DNA from: Streptomyces sp. SM11
Lineage (GTDB): Bacteria > Actinomycetota > Actinomycetes > Streptomycetales > Streptomycetaceae
Direction: 5' to 3'
DNA length: 64,000 bases
Assembly (NCBI RefSeq): GCF_002910905.1
Contig: NZ_NEUE01000210.1
Span: 1 to 64,000 of the forward strand
The position numbers and the translations under genes are program-made. Positions 15,953 to 24,537 of this stretch are shown piece by piece; within the stretch, counting starts at the first letter, position 1, and each line of letters begins with the position of its first letter. The notes below the pieces were generated by a model. It was not told where the DNA came from, ran no database searches, and was given only the letters and a program-made list of their open reading frames with translations.

Positions 15953-18697
15953 CTACGGTTCCAGCTTCAGCGTGTCGACGGTGGACGCGTCGACCGCGTC
16001 CGTCCCGAAGGACCAGTCGAGCAGTTCGCCGTCGACCCACTTGTCGGTCTGGTCGGTGTAGTGCGCGTTGAACGCGTGCCCGGAGGCCCCGCTGAGGTTG
16101 ATCCAGCGGGACTTGTCCCAGTCCCCCACATTGACGACCATGCGCATCGACGGCACCCAGACGACCTCGTAGCCGCTCGCCGCGTTCCAGCCGGTGGCGT
16201 TGACCGCCGCTTCGCCGCCGCCGAGGTTCCAGGGGCCGCGGTTGAGCGCCCGCTGGAGCAGGCCGGGGCCTTCGGTGCCGAGCGTCTGGTTCTTCAGCGT
16301 CAGCCGGTGCAGCCGGCCCCAGCTCCAGGTGGAGATGTTCTTGCCGAGCTTGGCCGTCAGCTCCCAGCGCGCGTCCTCCATCGCCCGGGCGAACAGGTCG
16401 TCCCGGCTCTCCAGGGCGCCCTCGCGGCCCCGGGCGGGGGCCTTCCACCACTCGTTGTCCTGGTCGTCCACGATGTCGCGGACCACCTGGAACCAGCGGT
16501 CGCCGCCGTCCGGCTGCGCGGTGTCGCCGTCGCGCTGGCCGCACTCGCGGACGAGCTTCTTCTGCTGGTCGGCCGGGCCACTGTTCTTGGCCGGCGGCAC
16601 ATTGATGCAGTCGCCCTCGACGCGCATCTCCTTGGGCAGCTTGTTGCCGAAGGAGAGCTTCAGAATGTTGCGCCAGACACCGTTGAAGTACGCGGCGGCG
16701 GCCGAGTCGGGTTCCTGGGTGTAGTCCCAGCCCTCCAGCAGCTTCTGGGCCTCGCGGACGCTCGGGTCGGAGATGTTGATCTTCTTCAGCTCGGGCACCA
16801 GCAGCGCGGCGATCTCGCTGAAGTTGTCCATCTGCATCTTCTGCATGTCATCGGTCGAGACCTTCTCGCCGCCCTTGATCTTCTGGGCGAGGAGGTCGTT
16901 GATCCGCTGGCTGCGGGCGCCGTAGCCCCAGTCCTTGGTCAGGAGGTGGGGGTACTTCTTCTCGTCGATGACGGCCTGGTTGGCGGTGACGATGTAACCG
17001 CGGTCCGGGTTGTACTCGTAGGGCAGCTCGTCGAAGGGGATGTAGCCCTTCCACGCGTACCGCGGGTCCCAGCCCGGCGCCGGGGCCGTTCCGTCGAAGC
17101 CCTCGGAGCGGACCGGGATCTTGCCCGGGGCCTGGTAGCCGATGTTGCCGTCGGTGTCGGCGTAGATGAGGTTCTGCGAGGGGACCTCGAACTTCTCGGC
17201 GGCCGCCCGGAAGGCCGTGAAGTCCTTGGCCCGGTTGAGCGCGAAGATCGCGTCCATGGACTTGCCGGGCTCCAGCGCGGTCCACTTCAGCGCCACCGCG
17301 TAGCCGTCGGCCCGGTCGGGGGCGGCGTTGCCGACGGGGGCCTTCTGGCCGACCTTGTCGAGTTCCTTGCTGCGGTCGGAGACCAGGGGCCCGTTGTTCG
17401 TCGCACGGACCGTGATCTTCCGGTCCTTGCCGCCGGCGACCTTGATGGTCTCCTCGCGGGTCTTGAACTCCTTGGTCCTGCCGTCGTACAGGTAGCCGTC
17501 GTCGGAGACCTTCTCCAGGAAGAGATCGGTGACGTCCGCGCCCAGGTTGGTGAGGCCCCAGGCGATGTCCTGGTTGTGACCGATGATCACACCGGGCATG
17601 CCGGAGAACGTGTAGCCGGCCGTGTCGTACTGGCAGGCCTCGGAGAGCTCCCGGCAGTGCAGCCCCATCTGGTACCAGAGGGAGGGCAGCATCGGCGCGA
17701 GGTGCGGGTCGTTCGCGAGCAGCGCCTTGCCGGACGTCGTGTGCTTGCCGTCGACGACCCAGGAGTTCGAGCCGATGCCGTTGCCGTTCGGGCCGAGCAG
17801 CGCCGGGATCGCGTCGAGGGTGTCGGAGAGCGCGGAGAGCTGGGTGTTCAGGCCTTCGGTGGCGCCCTCGGGGGTCGGGGAGCCGATGCTGTCCGACGGG
17901 GTCGCCTCGGGGTCGAACTTCCCGGTGACCGGGGAGATCGCGCCCTGCTCGACGATCGGCTTGTGCTGCTTGTACGGGTAGCCGGGGTACAGGTCCTCGA
18001 TCTGGTCCTGGTCGAGGCGGCTGGTCAGCAGCGAACGGTCGATCTCGTCCTGCATGTTGCCGCGCAGGTCCCAGGCCATCGCCTTGAGCCAGGCCACCGA
18101 GTCGACCGGGGTCCACTCACCGGGCTTGTAGTCGTTGGTCAGACCCAGCGCCGCGTACTCGACCGAGATGTCCCGGCCTTCCTTGCCCTTCAGATACGCG
18201 TTGACTCCCTCCGCGTACGACTGGAGGTTCTTCTTGGTGCTCTCGTCGAGGACCTCGTCGTACTCCTTCTGCGCCACCTGCCGCCAGCCGAGCGTGCGCA
18301 GGAAGGAATCGGTCTCCACCTGTCCGGAACCGAACATCTCGGAGAGCCGGCCGGACGTCATGTGCCGCCGGACGTCCATCTCCCAGAAGCGGTCCTGGGC
18401 CTGGACGAAGCCCTGGGCGCGGAAGAGGTCGGCGTCGGAGTCCGCGTAGATCTGCGGAATTCCGTAGGAGTCACGTTTGACCTCGACGTCGCCGGTAAGG
18501 CCATCGAGCGTGATCGACCCGGTGGTCTGCGGGTACGAGGCCCGCACGGTGGACACGGACCAGTACGCCCCGAACCCGACACCCGCGACGAGTGCCAGCA
18601 CCAGGACGAGCACGATCAGGCGGGCGCGTCGCCCCTTCTTCCTGCCGGATTTCTTCGCGTCGGAAGGGCCGGAAGAGTCGGTTGTGTTGGCGGGCAT
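15953..18697 (-). CDS. Penicillin-acylase-family Ntn hydrolase, membrane-anchored or secreted (914 aa)
   Basis: ATG 18697 has GAAGGA upstream and is followed by a basic stretch (KKSGRKKGRRAR) and one hydrophobic segment (LIVLVLVLALVAGVGFGAYW), so the enzyme sits outside the membrane. The acylase body follows: alpha-chain RDSYGIPQIYADSDADLFRA and the autocleavage site before Ser310 (GIGSNSWVV), which becomes the N-terminal nucleophile of the beta chain. Further beta-chain motifs include LLANDPHL and LPSLWYQMGLH. The family hydrolyses amides such as penicillins or N-acyl homoserine lactones; the substrate here is unknown. Length is normal for the actinobacterial branch. Confidence 0.93.
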   Translation of the reverse strand: MPANTTDSSGPSDAKKSGRKKGRRARLIVLVLVLALVAGVGFGAYWSVSTVRASYPQTTGSITLDGLTGDVEVKRDSYGIPQIYADSDADLFRAQGFVQAQDRFWEMDVRRHMTSGRLSEMFGSGQVETDSFLRTLGWRQVAQKEYDEVLDESTKKNLQSYAEGVNAYLKGKEGRDISVEYAALGLTNDYKPGEWTPVDSVAWLKAMAWDLRGNMQDEIDRSLLTSRLDQDQIEDLYPGYPYKQHKPIVEQGAISPVTGKFDPEATPSDSIGSPTPEGATEGLNTQLSALSDTLDAIPALLGPNGNGIGSNSWVVDGKHTTSGKALLANDPHLAPMLPSLWYQMGLHCRELSEACQYDTAGYTFSGMPGVIIGHNQDIAWGLTNLGADVTDLFLEKVSDDGYLYDGRTKEFKTREETIKVAGGKDRKITVRATNNGPLVSDRSKELDKVGQKAPVGNAAPDRADGYAVALKWTALEPGKSMDAIFALNRAKDFTAFRAAAEKFEVPSQNLIYADTDGNIGYQAPGKIPVRSEGFDGTAPAPGWDPRYAWKGYIPFDELPYEYNPDRGYIVTANQAVIDEKKYPHLLTKDWGYGARSQRINDLLAQKIKGGEKVSTDDMQKMQMDNFSEIAALLVPELKKINISDPSVREAQKLLEGWDYTQEPDSAAAAYFNGVWRNILKLSFGNKLPKEMRVEGDCINVPPAKNSGPADQQKKLVRECGQRDGDTAQPDGGDRWFQVVRDIVDDQDNEWWKAPARGREGALESRDDLFARAMEDARWELTAKLGKNISTWSWGRLHRLTLKNQTLGTEGPGLLQRALNRGPWNLGGGEAAVNATGWNAASGYEVVWVPSMRMVVNVGDWDKSRWINLSGASGHAFNAHYTDQTDKWVDGELLDWSFGTDAVDASTVDTLKLEP

Positions 18698-18794
18698 CGC
18701 TGTCCTTCGAGGGGCAGGGTGGTCCTGGGAGTGCAGGAGCAACCATAGGCGCAGCGGAGAAGCCACTCGGACGCGGTATAGGGATGCATCCATT

Positions 18795-18836
18795 TGCGTC
18801 TCCCTCGCACGAACGTGCGTCTCCCTCGCGCGAACA
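18795..18836. repeat. Tandem 21-base direct repeat
   Basis: Two adjacent copies of TGCGTCTCCCTCGC(A/G)CGAAC plus one base, differing at one or two positions, in the divergent gap between the acylase and antiporter genes. Possibly two binding sites on the same DNA face (period two helical turns). Confidence 0.55.
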
Positions 18837-18935
18837 CTCGAAGCCGTCAAGGAACCGTTAACGATTAGGTAAGGTAACGAAGTACCTGGCTGCCGGTGGA
18901 CGATCCGGCAGGCGCACGCAGGGAAGGAACGGACC

Positions 18936-20567
18936 CTGACTGTCCACGCGCTCAACGAACTCCTGCTCGTCTGCTCGCTCGTCCTGCTCGTCGCCGTGGT
19001 GGCGGTACGGATCTCCTCGCGCAGCGGGCTCCCCAGCCTGCTCCTGTATCTCGGCATCGGGATCGCCCTGGGACAGGACGGCATCTTCGACGTCCAGTTC
19101 GACAACGCCGAGCTGACGCAGGTGTTCGGCTACGCCGCCCTGGTCGTCATCCTGGCCGAGGGCGGGCTGGGGGCGAAGTGGAAAGAGGTCAGACCCGTCC
19201 TGCCCGCGGCCGCGGTGATCTCGACCGTCGGCGTCGGCATCAGCGTGGGCGTCACCGCCTCGGCCGCGCACTACCTCGTCGGCCTGGAGTGGCGCCAGGC
19301 GCTCATCATCGGAGCGGTCGTCTCCTCCACCGACGCGGCAGCGGTCTTCTCCGTGCTGCGCAAGGTGCCCCTGCCGCACCGGGTCAACGGGGTCCTGGAA
19401 GCCGAGTCGGGGTTCAACGACGCTCCCGTCGTCATCCTGGTCGTCGCGTTCTCCGCAGTCGGCCCGGTCGAGCACTGGTACGTCCTGGTCGCGGAGATCG
19501 CCATGGAGCTGGCCATCGGAGCCGCGATCGGCGTCGCGGTGGGCTGGCTGGGGTCCCTGGCGCTGCGGCACGTGGCCCTGCCCGCCTCCGGCCTCTACCC
19601 GATCGCCGTGATGGCCATCGCGGTTTCCGCCTACGCGGCGGGTGCCATGGCCCACGGCAGCGGGTTCCTCGCCGTCTACCTGGCCGCGATGATCCTCGGC
19701 AACTCCAAGCTGCCGCACTGGCCCGCCACCCGCGGCTTCGCCGACGGGCTCGGCTGGCTCGCCCAGATCGGCATGTTCGTGCTGCTCGGCCTGCTGGTGA
19801 CCCCGCACGATCTGATCGGCGACTTCTGGCCGGCCATCGTCGTGGGCCTGGTGCTGACCGTGGTGGCGCGACCCCTGTCGGTCTTCGTGAGCCTCGCGCC
19901 GTTCCGGCTGCCGGCCCGCGAGAAGGTCCTCATGTCGTGGGCCGGGCTGCGGGGGGCGGTGCCCATCGTCCTGGCGACCATTCCGATGGTGTCCGGGGTG
20001 GAGGGCAGTACAAGAATCTTCAACATCGTCTTCGTCCTGGTCATCGTCTACACCCTGATCCAGGGCCCGACACTGCCCTGGGTGGCGAACAGGCTGAACA
20101 TCGCCGACGATCCGTCCGAGGCCGATGACCTGGGCGTCGAATCCGCCCCGCTGGAGCGGCTGCGCGGGCACCTGCTCTCGGTCACCATCCCCACGAAGTC
20201 GAAGATGCACGGCGTGGAGGTCAGCGAGCTCCGGCTGCCGGCCGGCGCCGCGGTGACGCTGGTGGTCCGGGAGGACAAGAGCTTCGTGCCGTCACCGGCG
20301 ACGGTGCTGCGGCGCGGGGACGAGCTGCTGGTGGTGGCCACCGATCCGGTGCGAGACAGGACGGAGGAACGGCTGCGGGCGGTCGGCGAGGGCGGCAAGC
20401 TGGCAGGCTGGCTGGGCACGGGCGGGCCCCCCGCTTCCGGCACACCTGGTGCGGCGGGCCCCCATGGCGGGTCCGCCATCCCTCAGGCGATGAAGCTGGC
20501 CAAGAAGCTCGGCGGCGCCAGTGCCAACGGAAGCGGGAGTGGAAGCGGTACGAGGACCCGCTCCTGA
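18936..20567 (+). CDS. Potassium/proton antiporter, CPA1 type with C-terminal TrkA-C domain (543 aa)
   Basis: Cation/proton antiporter of the inner membrane with about 12 helices, including ISSRSGLPSLLLYLGIGIAL, SSTDAAAVFSVLRKVPLP, EAESGFNDAPVVI (the acidic antiport motif) and MSWAGLRGAVPIVLAT. A TrkA-C/RCK-type regulatory domain occupies about 395-470. The start is set at CTG 18936: GGGAAGGA lies 8-10 bases upstream, no in-frame ATG or GTG precedes it, and the next candidate (GTG 18996) would remove the first membrane helix. The gene is divergent from the acylase gene. Confidence 0.9.
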   Translation: MTVHALNELLLVCSLVLLVAVVAVRISSRSGLPSLLLYLGIGIALGQDGIFDVQFDNAELTQVFGYAALVVILAEGGLGAKWKEVRPVLPAAAVISTVGVGISVGVTASAAHYLVGLEWRQALIIGAVVSSTDAAAVFSVLRKVPLPHRVNGVLEAESGFNDAPVVILVVAFSAVGPVEHWYVLVAEIAMELAIGAAIGVAVGWLGSLALRHVALPASGLYPIAVMAIAVSAYAAGAMAHGSGFLAVYLAAMILGNSKLPHWPATRGFADGLGWLAQIGMFVLLGLLVTPHDLIGDFWPAIVVGLVLTVVARPLSVFVSLAPFRLPAREKVLMSWAGLRGAVPIVLATIPMVSGVEGSTRIFNIVFVLVIVYTLIQGPTLPWVANRLNIADDPSEADDLGVESAPLERLRGHLLSVTIPTKSKMHGVEVSELRLPAGAAVTLVVREDKSFVPSPATVLRRGDELLVVATDPVRDRTEERLRAVGEGGKLAGWLGTGGPPASGTPGAAGPHGGSAIPQAMKLAKKLGGASANGSGSGSGTRTRS

Positions 20568-20938
20568 GCCCCTGGATGCCCTGAGCGCACTGAGTGCGCC
20601 GAGTGCTCTCTTGAGGCGACAACACAGGCGACCAGCGAAGAACGCGTCGCAGATCACAGGCTGATACGGAAGTCCTGTGCGCAATCACAGGCACACGCGA
20701 CTTCATGCCTGTAGCATGAAGGCAAACCTGATCGACCAACTCTGTCTGAAGCAGAGCTGGCGCGACCGTATGGCGGTCGTGGTGTCTCTTCGCCCGGCGT
20801 TTCTTCGCCGATTGCAGCGAGTCGCCCGGCATCTACCGCAGTTCCGCGCGAAGAGGACAGCTCTCGGCCGCTTCCGTCCGGCCCGCCCCACAAAGGCGCC
20901 GGGAAGCAGGGCTACCAGGCGGCAGAAAGGCAAGGACC
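20568..20938. other. Intergenic region before MFS gene
   Basis: Holds a GCGCACT-G-AGTGCGC palindrome (20585-20599) just past the antiporter stop, and the operator-like repeat at 20702-20720. A frame beginning at ATG 20717 runs into the MFS gene out of frame and has no coding bias. No gene is supported. Confidence 0.5.
20702..20720. promoter_or_regulatory. Operator-like inverted repeat
   Basis: Perfect TTCATGC-N5-GCATGAA, 220 bases upstream of the MFS gene start. Half-site length and spacing fit a dimeric repressor. No regulator gene is adjacent. Confidence 0.4.
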
Positions 20939-22219
20939 GTGGCAACCACGGTCTCCGACCGCCCCGGATACGGGCAACTGCTGCGCACCCCCGGCGTGTG
21001 GACCTTCCTCCTCCCGGGCTTCGCCGCACGGCAGCCCTTCGCGATGCTCACCATCGGCATCGTCCTCCTCGTGCAGCACACGACCGGCTCGTACGGCAGC
21101 GCGGGCGCCGTCGCGGCGGTCTCCGGCGTCTCCATGGCGCTGTTCGCCCCGCAGAGCGGCAAGCTCGCCGACCGCTTCGGGCAGCGCTCCGTCCTGCTCC
21201 CCGGGGTCCTCCTCCACACCGTCTCCGTGAGCGCCCTGACCGTGCTGGCGCTGGCGGACGCACCCCTGTGGGCTCTGTTCGTCGCCGCCGTGCCGACCGG
21301 TGCGTCGATCCCGCAGATCGGCCCCATGGTGCGGGCCCGCTGGGCGGCGATGCTGGGGGCGGCCCCCGACCGGCCCGCCTCTCCGCTGATGTCCACCGCG
21401 GCCGCGTTCGAGTCGGTGACGGACGAGTTCACGTTCGTCCTGGGCCCGGTGATCGTCACCGCGCTGTGCACCGGCGTGCACCCGGCGGCCGGACTGATCA
21501 CGGAAGCCGCCCTGACCCTGGTCGGTGGCCTGCTCTTCGCCGCGCAGCGCGCCACCCAGCCCGCGCCCCGCAACGCGGCCACCGCGGCCGAACCGCACGC
21601 CTCGGCGCTCTCCGTACCGGGCGTGCGCGTCCTGGCCATCGCCTTCCTGGGAATCGGTGCGGTCTTCGGCGGGATGCAGGTCTCGCTGACCGCGTTCTCC
21701 GAGGAGATCGGCCACCCCGGGGTGAACGGTGTGCTCTACGGGATCTTCGCGGCGGGCAACATGCTGGCCGGTATCGCCTGCGGCGCCATCGCCTGGAAGA
21801 GCAGCCCGCGCCGCCGGCTGATCGTCGGGTACGTGGCACTGACCCTGACCGCGTCCGGCCTGTGGGCCGTGCACTCGGTGCCGCTGCTGGCCGGGCTCGG
21901 CCTGCTGGTCGGCCTCTGCATCGCCCCGGCGCTGATCAGCGGCTACACCCTGGTCGAGTCGCTGGTGCCCGCCACCGCCCGCACCGAGGCCTTCACCTGG
22001 CTGACGGGCGCCGTGGCGCTCGGCCAGGCGGCGGCCGTGACGGTGGCGGGGCAACTCGCCGACGCCCATGGTTCGAGCACCGGATTCCTGGTGCCTCTGG
22101 CCGGAACCGCACTGGCCCTGGTGACCCTGCTGACCCTGCGCTCACGGCTGACTCCCCGGTCCCCGGGACGCACCGTGGCACGTGGGATCGGTCACCGCGA
22201 GCCGGTCACAGTGGACTGA
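20939..22219 (+). CDS. MFS transporter, 12 membrane segments (426 aa)
   Basis: GTG 20939 with AAGGCAAGGA upstream. Major facilitator with hydrophobic helices through its length; the loop 2-3 motif is seen as GKLADRFGQRSVLLPGVLL and the second half begins near VRVLAIAFLGIGAVFGGMQV. Such proteins often export small molecules, but neither the sequence nor the neighbours identify the substrate. The residue run FESVTDEFTFVLGPVIV resembles sugar-efflux type MFS proteins. Confidence 0.88.
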   Translation: MATTVSDRPGYGQLLRTPGVWTFLLPGFAARQPFAMLTIGIVLLVQHTTGSYGSAGAVAAVSGVSMALFAPQSGKLADRFGQRSVLLPGVLLHTVSVSALTVLALADAPLWALFVAAVPTGASIPQIGPMVRARWAAMLGAAPDRPASPLMSTAAAFESVTDEFTFVLGPVIVTALCTGVHPAAGLITEAALTLVGGLLFAAQRATQPAPRNAATAAEPHASALSVPGVRVLAIAFLGIGAVFGGMQVSLTAFSEEIGHPGVNGVLYGIFAAGNMLAGIACGAIAWKSSPRRRLIVGYVALTLTASGLWAVHSVPLLAGLGLLVGLCIAPALISGYTLVESLVPATARTEAFTWLTGAVALGQAAAVTVAGQLADAHGSSTGFLVPLAGTALALVTLLTLRSRLTPRSPGRTVARGIGHREPVTVD

Positions 22220-22249
22220 TTCAACGGAATACGTCAGTATGGAGCGTCG

Positions 22250-22276
22250 TTAGCACTCATTGAGTGAGAGTGCCAG
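22250..22276. promoter_or_regulatory. CIRCE-like element (HrcA operator)
   Basis: TTAGCACTC, 9-base spacer, GAGTGCCAG. The consensus CIRCE is TTAGCACTC-N9-GAGTGCTAA, so the left half is perfect and the right half matches 7 of 9 with exact spacing. It ends 10 bases before the start of the FmdB-type gene, overlapping the run-up to its AGGAGGAG ribosome binding site. HrcA binding here would block transcription or initiation. Confidence 0.7.
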
Positions 22277-22285
22277 GAGGAGCAA

Positions 22286-22633
22286 GTGCCGACCTATCAG
22301 TACCAGTGCACCGAGTGCGGCGAGGGCCTCGAGGCGGTGCAGAAGTTCACCGATGATGCCCTGACCGTGTGCCCGAGCTGCGACGGACGCCTCAAGAAGG
22401 TGTTCTCCGCGGTCGGCATCGTCTTCAAGGGTTCCGGTTTCTACCGGAACGACAGCCGCGGCTCCTCGTCGAGCAGCACGCCGGCGCCGGCGACCTCGAA
22501 GTCGTCCGACTCCGCGTCGTCCTCGTCGTCGGGTTCGGACACGAAGGCGAGCGCGTCGTCGTCCTCTTCGTCCGGCTCCTCCTCGTCGTCGGCCTCCGCG
22601 CCGGCCGCGTCGAGCGGTACGACGGCCGCCTGA
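22286..22633 (+). CDS. FmdB-family zinc-ribbon protein with poly-Ser tail (115 aa)
   Basis: GTG 22286 with AGGAGGAG upstream. The N-terminal 45 residues are a complete FmdB/CxxC zinc ribbon: MPTYQYQCTECGEGLEA, then VCPSCDGRLKKVF, four cysteines in two CxxC pairs. From about residue 55 the protein is almost only Ser/Ala/Thr with a few charged residues, a low-complexity tail. The molecular role of the family is not settled. The CIRCE-like site directly upstream suggests heat-shock control through HrcA. Confidence 0.93.
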   Translation: MPTYQYQCTECGEGLEAVQKFTDDALTVCPSCDGRLKKVFSAVGIVFKGSGFYRNDSRGSSSSSTPAPATSKSSDSASSSSSGSDTKASASSSSSSGSSSSSASAPAASSGTTAA

Positions 22634-22661
22634 GCCCGCGTACGCTCCACCCGCTTTCCCA

Positions 22662-22695
22662 CCGGACCCCGCCGAGGCCACTCGGCGGGGTCCGG
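22662..22695. terminator. Strong terminator after the FmdB gene
   Basis: Perfect 14-bp stem CCGGACCCCGCCGA / TCGGCGGGGTCCGG with a 6-base loop, 29 bases past the stop. Confidence 0.85.
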
Positions 22696-22734
22696 GCGTC
22701 TGCCCCGGAAAACTCTTCCGGATACGGTGACGGC

Positions 22735-23622
22735 ATGGCGAACGCACATACGGAAACGAGCTCCGGTACGGGTACGGCGAGTACCGAGGGTTCCGCGGAG
22801 ATCGGTGTCATCGGCGGCTCGGGCTTCTACTCCTTCCTGGAGGACGTCACCGAGGTCTCCGTGGACACCCCCTACGGGAAGCCGAGCGACTCGGTCTTCC
22901 TCGGCGAGCTCGGCGGCCGGCGGGTGGCCTTCCTGCCCCGCCACGGACGCGGCCACCACCTGCCGCCGCACCGCATCAACTACCGGGCCAACCTGTGGGC
23001 GCTGCGCTCCGTCGGGGTCCGGCAGGTGCTCGGGCCGTGCGCGGTGGGCGGGCTGCGCCCGGAGTTCGGGCCGGGGACCCTGCTCGTCCCCGACCAGCTG
23101 GTGGACCGCACCAAGGCCCGTGTACAGACCTATTACGACGGTGAGCCCCTGGCCGACGGGACCGTGCCGAACGTCGTGCACCTGGGCTTCGCCGACCCGT
23201 ACTGCCCCGAGGGGCGCAAGGCCGCACTCGCCGCGGCTCGCGGGCGCGACTGGGAGCCGGTGGACGGCGGCACCCTGGTGGTGGTCGAGGGCCCCCGCTT
23301 CTCGACCCGCGCGGAATCGCGCTGGCACGCGGCGATGGGCTGGTCGGTCGTGGGCATGACGGGGCACCCCGAAGCGGTCCTCGCCCGGGAGCTGGGCCTC
23401 TGCTACACCACGATGACCCTGGTGACCGACCTGGACGCGGGCGCCGAGGCGGGTGAGGGCGTCTCGCACGAGGAGGTGCTCCAGGTGTTCGCGGCCAACG
23501 TGGACCGGCTGCGGTCGGTGTTGTTCGACGCGGTGGCCGGGCTGCCGAAGACCGAGAGCCGCAACTGCACATGCGCTCACACGCTGGACGGGATCGACAC
23601 CGGGATCGCGCTGCCGCAGTAA
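22735..23622 (+). CDS. mtnP: S-methyl-5'-thioadenosine phosphorylase (295 aa)
   Basis: Phosphorolysis of methylthioadenosine to adenine and methylthioribose-1-phosphate, part of methionine salvage. Family signatures: IGVIGGSGFYSFLEDVTEV, FLPRHGRGHHLPPHRINYRA (phosphate binding), VVVEGPRFSTRAES, and GMTGHPEAVLARELGLCY for purine binding. The first 22 residues are a Thr/Ser/Gly-rich extension with no structural motif. ATG 22735 has only a weak ribosome binding site. The gene stands alone between terminator-bounded neighbours. Confidence 0.93.
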   Translation: MANAHTETSSGTGTASTEGSAEIGVIGGSGFYSFLEDVTEVSVDTPYGKPSDSVFLGELGGRRVAFLPRHGRGHHLPPHRINYRANLWALRSVGVRQVLGPCAVGGLRPEFGPGTLLVPDQLVDRTKARVQTYYDGEPLADGTVPNVVHLGFADPYCPEGRKAALAAARGRDWEPVDGGTLVVVEGPRFSTRAESRWHAAMGWSVVGMTGHPEAVLARELGLCYTTMTLVTDLDAGAEAGEGVSHEEVLQVFAANVDRLRSVLFDAVAGLPKTESRNCTCAHTLDGIDTGIALPQ

Positions 23623-23672
23623 GGGGTCGCCGCTGCTTCGGCGGGGCGGTGTCACCGGAACGGGTGACGGAG

Positions 23673-23699
23673 TTTTCCACAGTGCGGGTGCTGTCCACA
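23673..23699. other. Pair of DnaA-box-like 9-mers
   Basis: TTTTCCACA at 23673 and CTGTCCACA at 23691, each one base from the Streptomyces-type box TTGTCCACA, in the same orientation 18 bases apart. They lie in the gap before the SAF-domain gene. There are too few for an origin; they could titrate DnaA or be chance. Confidence 0.3.
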
Positions 23700-23809
23700 G
23701 GCGTCAGCGGGATCTGCGCGGACGGTGGAAAGTGAGGGGAGTTCGGCCGGATCAACCGGGCCGGACTCCCCTTTCCCTTGCGCTCGTCCGCCAGATTCCA
23801 GGTGGTGCC

Positions 23810-24424
23810 ATGTCCCCGTCCCCGTCCCCGTCCCCGTCCCCGTCCACGTCCACGTCCCGGCCCTCGTATGCCAGGCCCCCATACACCAGGCCCCCGGCAC
23901 CGGTGCCCGCGCCGTGCGGGGTGGGGCCGTTCGCACCCCTGCGCGTGCGGGGAGGCGGCGCGGACCGACTGCGTCGGATAGTGCGCCGGCAGCGGCGTGC
24001 GGCGGCTGCCGGGCTCGCGCTGGCGGGTGCCGCACTGGCCACCACCGGCCTGAGCAGCGCCGACGGAGGGGCCGGCGCACCGGACGCTCCGCCGGGGGCC
24101 GGCCGGTCGTCCGAGCGGCTGGTCTCCGCGCCGGTCCGGATCGCGGACCCGGAGACGGTACGGCTGCTGCGACCGGGGGACCGGATCGATGTGATCGCGG
24201 TCGGTGATACGGGCGGGGGCGACGCGCGCGTGGTGGCTCGGGGGGTGCGCGTGGCGAAGGTGCCACGGACAGCCTCAGGACCCGACGGCCACGCGGCGGG
24301 CGGTATCGGCGAAGCGGGGGCCGGGGCGCTGGTGATGTTGTCCGTGGAGCGGTCGACGGCCACGGCGCTGCTCGGCGCGGGTGCTTCGGGGCGGCTGGCC
24401 GTGGCGGTGTCCGATGCGAACTGA
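23810..24424 (+). CDS. SAF-domain protein, CpaB/RcpC-like (204 aa)
   Basis: ATG 23810. The N-terminus is a Ser-Pro/Ser-Thr repeat encoded by a hexanucleotide microsatellite, followed by a Pro-rich stretch, an Arg-rich segment (RLRRIVRRQRRAAAAG) and one hydrophobic helix (LALAGAALATTGL). The outer part has the SAF/CpaB pattern SERLVSAPVRIADPETVRLL, RPGDRIDVIAVGD and VVARGVRVAKVP. CpaB proteins are periplasmic parts of Flp pilus assembly, but no other pilus gene is nearby. The family call rests on the RPGDRIDV-type motif. Confidence 0.7.
   Translation: MSPSPSPSPSPSTSTSRPSYARPPYTRPPAPVPAPCGVGPFAPLRVRGGGADRLRRIVRRQRRAAAAGLALAGAALATTGLSSADGGAGAPDAPPGAGRSSERLVSAPVRIADPETVRLLRPGDRIDVIAVGDTGGGDARVVARGVRVAKVPRTASGPDGHAAGGIGEAGAGALVMLSVERSTATALLGAGASGRLAVAVSDAN
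23812..23858 (+). repeat. Hexanucleotide microsatellite (TCCCCG/TCCACG)n in coding sequence
   Basis: Five TCCCCG-type units followed by TCCACG-type units, in frame near the start of the SAF-domain gene, giving alternating Ser-Pro then Ser-Thr. Length changes by whole units would keep the reading frame. Confidence 0.8.
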
Positions 24425-24537
24425 CGCCCTCTCACGTCACCCGTGGGAATTAGCGGATTGGACAGTGCCGTCTTCGCCTGCCTTAGGTGGCGGAGCAGTT
24501 CGCTCCCCCTACCGCACACGCGAAAGAAGGCTCACCT

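Noticed and set aside
16061..18748. 895-codon open frame on the plus strand opposite the penicillin acylase gene
   Set aside because: Mirror of the real gene caused by high GC; no recognisable domain, and the acylase on the other strand is unmistakable.
20677..22263. 528-codon frame overlapping the MFS gene
   Set aside because: Arg/Gly-rich shadow; the MFS frame from 20939 has clear membrane helices.
23673..23699. Replication origin
   Set aside because: Only two imperfect DnaA-box-like sites, with no dnaA/dnaN genes and no AT-rich unwinding region.
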